DNA of 11,402 bases from Eubacterium sp. GTDB taxonomy: Bacteria; Bacillota; Clostridia; Oscillospirales; Acutalibacteraceae. The stretch's first letter is position 1. Every line of letters starts with the position of its first letter. Shown one piece after another: positions 8,562 to 11,402 of the stretch. The notes under the pieces are model-generated. The model did no database searches and was not told the origin of the DNA. It worked only from the letters and a program-made list of their open reading frames with translations. The stretch lies in NCBI GenBank assembly GCA_017543415.1, contig JAFYGD010000148.1, positions 1 to 11,402 on the forward strand, in the 5' to 3' direction. Position numbers and translations under genes: made by a program.

Positions 8562-9193
8562 TTTTCAACGCCTACTTTTTTACAGTTAAACGACATGGGA
8601 CACTCGCCGCATCTCGGCTTTCTTGCAGAGCAGTATTCCCTGCCGAAAAATACAATCCTGTGGCAGAAATCGGCGCCCTCTTCAACAGGTACAACCTTTT
8701 TAAGCGCCGCTTCAATTTTAACGGGCTCTTTAACTTTTACAAGCCCTATACGGTTTGCAATTCTTATCATATGGGTGTCAACAACAATACTTTCCTTGCC
8801 GTAAACGTCGCCCACAATCAGGTTTGCGGTTTTCCTTCCGACACCGGGGAGCTTAATCAAATCCTCAATGCTATCGGGTACAACCCCGTCGAATTCATCG
8901 CGCACCATTGCCGCCATGCCGATAATTGACTTTGCCTTATCGTGATAAAAGCCGCAGGATTTTATTATTCTTTCTATATCCTTAACATCCGCATTTGCAT
9001 AATCGTCAAGCGTTTTATATGTAGAAAAAAGCTCGGGGGTTACAAGGTTTACCCTCGCGTCTGTGCATTGTGCGGAAAGCCGCGTTGCAACAAGAAGCTC
9101 AAACGGGTCGGTATATTCAAGCGAGCACATTGCCTTGGGATATATTCCCTTCAGCACCTCAATTGCGTTTAATACTCTCTCTTTATTTGTCAT
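8558..9193 (-). CDS. nth: Endonuclease III (DNA glycosylase/AP lyase)
   Basis: Base excision repair enzyme that removes oxidised pyrimidines and nicks the abasic site. The 211-residue protein is of normal length. It shows LSAQCTD (39-45), the helix-hairpin-helix LPGVGRKTA (115-123) with catalytic Lys121, and VDTH with catalytic Asp139. The C-terminal [4Fe-4S] motif is a perfect C-x6-C-x2-C-x5-C (188, 195, 198, 204). The start ATG (9191-9193) lies inside the end of rarA (11-base overlap) and is preceded by AAAGGT at a suitable distance; its own stop overlaps the next start as ATGA. This makes it a tightly coupled member of the minus-strand run. All catalytic residues are present; identification is certain. 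Confidence 0.96.
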   Translation of the reverse strand: MTNKERVLNAIEVLKGIYPKAMCSLEYTDPFELLVATRLSAQCTDARVNLVTPELFSTYKTLDDYANADVKDIERIIKSCGFYHDKAKSIIGMAAMVRDEFDGVVPDSIEDLIKLPGVGRKTANLIVGDVYGKESIVVDTHMIRIANRIGLVKVKEPVKIEAALKKVVPVEEGADFCHRIVFFGREYCSARKPRCGECPMSFNCKKVGVEK

Positions 9194-10460
9194 CGTTTTT
9201 ACCTTTTATTCTGTCCCAGTAGGCTTTATACGCCTGTTCGTTTTTGTTGCTGCCGAATTCATAGTACTTCCTGTCTTTGATTGCGTCCGGCAGATACTGC
9301 TGGTAGGTATAGTGGTTAGGATAATCGTGGGGATAAATATAATGCTGTCCCTTTACCTCCGCGTCCTCGCCGTCAAAATGCTTATTCTGAAGCTGACGCG
9401 GGATAGGACCGCTGTTTCCCTTTCTTACATCGCTCATTGCAGCTTTTATTGCGTTATTGCCGCTGTTGCTCTTCGGGCTTGTTGCAACAAGAATTACCGC
9501 GTCTGCAAGCGGAATTTCCGCTTCCGGAAGCCCAACCGCCTGGGCAATATCAACGGCAGCCTTGACAATGGGAATAATCTGCGGATAAGCAAGCCCTACG
9601 TCTTCGCACGCGCATACCATAAGCCTTCTGCATGCACTCGGCAAGTCGCCCGCTTCAAGCAACCGAGCAAGGTAATGCACGGCGGCATCGGGGTCTGAGC
9701 CGCGCATACTTTTCTGATATGCCGAAACAATATCGTAATGCTCGTCCCCGTCCTTATCGTAACGAAGGGAGGATTTTTGCGCAAGCTCCTGCGCCGTTTC
9801 AAGGGTTACAACCTTTTTGCCGTCCTTTACGGGCGTTGCAAAGTAACAGTTTTCAACCGAATTGAGAGCCTTGCGTACGTCGCCGCCGCAGCCGTAGGCT
9901 ATCTTCTTCAGCACCGCTTCGTCATATTCAATTTCAATACTGTTTTCCTCGCTTAAAAAAACAAAGCCGCGCTTTACCGCAGGTATGATTTCTTCAGCGG
10001 AAATGCTTTTGAATTCAAATACCGTTGAACGTGAAAGAATGGCGGAATAAACATAAAAATACGGGTTTTCCGTTGTGGAAGCGATAAGCGTTATTTTACC
10101 GTTTTCAATAAATTCAAGCAGGGTTTGCTGCTGACGCTTATTGAAATACTGAATCTCGTCAAGATAAAGAAGAATACCGTTAGGCGCTGTAAAGGTATCA
10201 ATTTCCGCAACAATGCTTTTAATATCGTTTGTTGAAGCGGTTGTACCGTTAAGCTTTCTTAAAGCGCGCTTTGTTTTATTTGCAATAATCTGGGCAACGG
10301 TGGTTTTGCCTACACCTGACGGACCGTAAAAAATAAGGTTGGGAACCTCTCCGTTTTCAATCATATTGTAAAGCGCCTTGCCGGGTGAAAGCAAATGCTT
10401 CTGGCCTACAATTTCGCTAATTTCGGTAGGTCTTATTCTGTCTGCAAGCGGATTATTCAA
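9183..10460 (-). CDS. rarA: Replication-associated recombination protein A (RarA/MgsA, AAA+ ATPase)
   Basis: AAA+ ATPase acting at stalled replication forks, related to clamp-loader subunits and eukaryotic WRNIP1. The 425-residue protein has normal length. It opens with PLADRIRP, typical of the family. Next come Walker A GPSGVGKT (46-53), Walker B LLYLDE (97-102), sensor 1 ASTTENP (127-133), the arginine-finger region SRS with Arg144, and GDVRKALN of sensor 2. The C-terminal tetramerisation domain includes MRGSDPDAA and the HDYPNHY block. The family DEIHRF appears here as DEIQYF, a small change. The start is a TTG (10458-10460) preceded by AAGGAG with 7 bases between; no ATG lies near the conserved N terminus. 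It begins 2 bases after queH and overlaps nth. Confidence 0.95.
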   Translation of the reverse strand: MNNPLADRIRPTEISEIVGQKHLLSPGKALYNMIENGEVPNLIFYGPSGVGKTTVAQIIANKTKRALRKLNGTTASTNDIKSIVAEIDTFTAPNGILLYLDEIQYFNKRQQQTLLEFIENGKITLIASTTENPYFYVYSAILSRSTVFEFKSISAEEIIPAVKRGFVFLSEENSIEIEYDEAVLKKIAYGCGGDVRKALNSVENCYFATPVKDGKKVVTLETAQELAQKSSLRYDKDGDEHYDIVSAYQKSMRGSDPDAAVHYLARLLEAGDLPSACRRLMVCACEDVGLAYPQIIPIVKAAVDIAQAVGLPEAEIPLADAVILVATSPKSNSGNNAIKAAMSDVRKGNSGPIPRQLQNKHFDGEDAEVKGQHYIYPHDYPNHYTYQQYLPDAIKDRKYYEFGSNKNEQAYKAYWDRIKGKNDDK

Positions 10461-10473
10461 AATTATTCTCCTT
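10458..10473 (-). promoter_or_regulatory. Ribosome binding site and TTG start of rarA
   Basis: Minus-strand AAGGAG is followed by a 7-base spacer (AATAATT) and TTG. The TTG gives MNNPLADRIRP, matching the usual RarA N terminus. The first in-frame ATG is at codon 33, already inside the domain, so the TTG is the likely start. Confidence 0.8.
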
Positions 10474-11077
10474 CATCAACAGCGTGTGAATATACGCAGC
10501 CGCAGAAATTCTGGCGGTAAAGATTATATTCACGGCTGAGTTCAATTGAGCGCTTATAGCCCTCCCTCTTTTTAAAATCGGAGGGAAGCCATTTAACGCC
10601 GTACTCTTTTTCAAGCTCAAAGCCGATTTCGTTTATCTTCTGTGAGTTTTTAAGCGGGCTTATGCTAAGGGTTGTGCAGAAATAATCAAAGCCCTCATCC
10701 CTTGCAAGCTGCGCGGTTTTTTCAAGGCGCAGGCGATAGCAGGCAAAGCACCTTTCTCCGCCCTCGGGGATATGTTCAAGCCCTTTTGCCGCATCAACAA
10801 AATCCTCATATCTGTAAACGCCCTTAACAAGCTTTACCTCGTTTTTCAGGGGCATTTCGGCGATAAGCCTTTTTATTTCCTCAAACCTTTTTTCAAATTC
10901 ACCAACCGGTGAAATGTTCGGGTTGTAATAATAAACCGTTATATCAAAATATTTGCTTAAGTATTCAAGAACATAGCTTGAACAGGGCGCGCAGCAGGCG
11001 TGGAGCAAAAGCCGCGGCTTTTTTTCAATATTTGAAATTATTTTATCAAGTTCGTTCTGATAGTTAATTCTGTTCAT
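10463..11077 (-). CDS. queH: Epoxyqueuosine reductase QueH
   Basis: Catalyses the last step of queuosine synthesis in tRNA (epoxyqueuosine to queuosine) and is a non-homologous replacement for QueG. The 204-residue protein carries all family blocks. These are LLLHACCAPCSS with Cys28, Cys29 and Cys32; the YYNPNISP stretch and following ExxxR; GERCFACYRLRL with Cys110 and Cys113; SPLKNSQKIN; and the C-terminal SREYNLYRQNFCGC with Cys192 and Cys194. The cysteines are those expected to hold the Fe-S cluster and adjacent metal. No other queuosine gene is visible here. The ATG (11075-11077) lies one base after the M23 peptidase stop, with GGGA upstream, and rarA starts 2 bases after the queH stop. 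Confident from motif content; the family was earlier called DUF208. Confidence 0.95.
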   Translation of the reverse strand: MNRINYQNELDKIISNIEKKPRLLLHACCAPCSSYVLEYLSKYFDITVYYYNPNISPVGEFEKRFEEIKRLIAEMPLKNEVKLVKGVYRYEDFVDAAKGLEHIPEGGERCFACYRLRLEKTAQLARDEGFDYFCTTLSISPLKNSQKINEIGFELEKEYGVKWLPSDFKKREGYKRSIELSREYNLYRQNFCGCVYSHAVDEGE

Positions 11078-11078
11078 T

Positions 11079-11402
11079 TCAGTTTCCCAGATAGTTTTTC
11101 GGATTTACCTTTGCGCCGTCAATAATAACCTCAAAATGGCAGTGCGGTCCGGTTGAGTTACCGGTTGAGCCGCTCTTTGCAATCTGCTGACCCTTTTTAA
11201 CGCTCTGGCCAACGCTTACAAGAATTGAAGAATTATGGGCGTAAAGGGTAACTATTTTTCTTCCCTTTGCGTCTGTTCCGTGGTAAACCATAACGTAATA
11301 TCCGTAAGAGTAATTAAGGCGCTTAACGGTAATAACAATGCCCTTCTGCGCTGCAACAACCTTTGAGCCTACGGGGCACGGGAAGTCGGTTCCCGTATGA
11401 GG
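11079..11402 (-). CDS. M23-family metallopeptidase (LytM-type), C-terminal part, 5' end outside window
   Basis: Zinc endopeptidase domain acting on peptidoglycan cross-bridges or stems, or a regulator of such enzymes. The frame is open to the right edge, so 107 residues are seen and the N terminus is missing. The domain is almost complete: HTGTD at visible residues 2-6 with the zinc ligands His2 and Asp6, a VVAAQKG block, YAHN, GQxVKKGQQIAKSGSTGNSTG, and HCHFE giving the HxH pair. All zinc-site residues of active M23 enzymes are present, so it is probably catalytic. The protein ends shortly after the domain (NPKNYLGN). Any signal peptide, coiled coil or LysM repeat would be beyond the window. 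It is the first visible gene of the minus-strand run and ends one base before queH. Confidence 0.92.
   Translation of the reverse strand, partial: PHTGTDFPCPVGSKVVAAQKGIVITVKRLNYSYGYYVMVYHGTDAKGRKIVTLYAHNSSILVSVGQSVKKGQQIAKSGSTGNSTGPHCHFEVIIDGAKVNPKNYLGN

Noticed and set aside
9063..9698. Plus-strand open frame of 211 codons opposite nth and rarA
   Set aside because: It lies entirely antisense to two well-identified genes, shows no recognisable motif or good ribosome binding site, and its composition is what the reverse complement of coding sequence gives.

Overview
The window looks like a chromosomal segment of a gut-type Clostridia bacterium (Ruminococcaceae/Oscillospiraceae-like). This is inferred from AGGAGG-type ribosome binding sites, an extended -10 promoter, the dnaK-dnaJ order, a QueH-type queuosine enzyme, a purF homologue starting Met-Gly-Gly-Phe-Phe, and a secreted transglutaminase with lysine-rich fibronectin type III domains. 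Base composition and codon use look even to the eye. I see no rRNA, tRNA, CRISPR array, insertion sequence or phage gene. Coding density is very high and no gene-free stretch exceeds 100 bases.

Layout. (1) Positions 1-2326, plus strand: the 3' part of dnaK and complete dnaJ, closed by a hairpin terminator. The gap between the two genes contains two mutually exclusive G/C-rich hairpins, one of which covers the dnaJ ribosome binding site. (2) Positions 2341-3811, plus strand: a single-gene unit with its own promoter, encoding a PurF-like phosphoribosyltransferase. Its glutaminase active site has been replaced at almost every key residue, while the PRPP loop and Fe-S cysteines remain. (3) Positions 3812-3845: a bidirectional terminator where convergent transcripts meet. 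(4) Positions 3839-6228, minus strand: guaB (IMP dehydrogenase), with a clear sigma-A promoter, followed by a membrane-anchored GDPD-family protein. (5) Positions 6233-11402, minus strand: a compact gene run read as M23 peptidase (partial), queH, rarA, nth, a shikimate-kinase-like gene, then a secreted transglutaminase-like protein. Genes overlap or lie within 4 bases of each other, so they are probably cotranscribed from a promoter beyond the right edge.

How the genes work together. DnaK and DnaJ form the Hsp70 folding machine. The PurF homologue and GuaB sit at the first step and at the guanine branch of purine synthesis, but are transcribed separately and towards each other. RarA and Nth are genome-maintenance proteins, QueH makes the tRNA base queuosine, and the M23 peptidase and transglutaminase-like protein act outside the membrane. 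The long minus-strand cluster mixes functions and looks like a housekeeping operon rather than one pathway.

Most worth a second look: the PurF homologue without its catalytic cysteine, the dnaJ leader hairpins, the shikimate-kinase-like protein lacking the substrate-binding arginine, and the 137-residue acid-free, strongly basic tail of the transglutaminase. I do not see a clearly novel multi-gene system.
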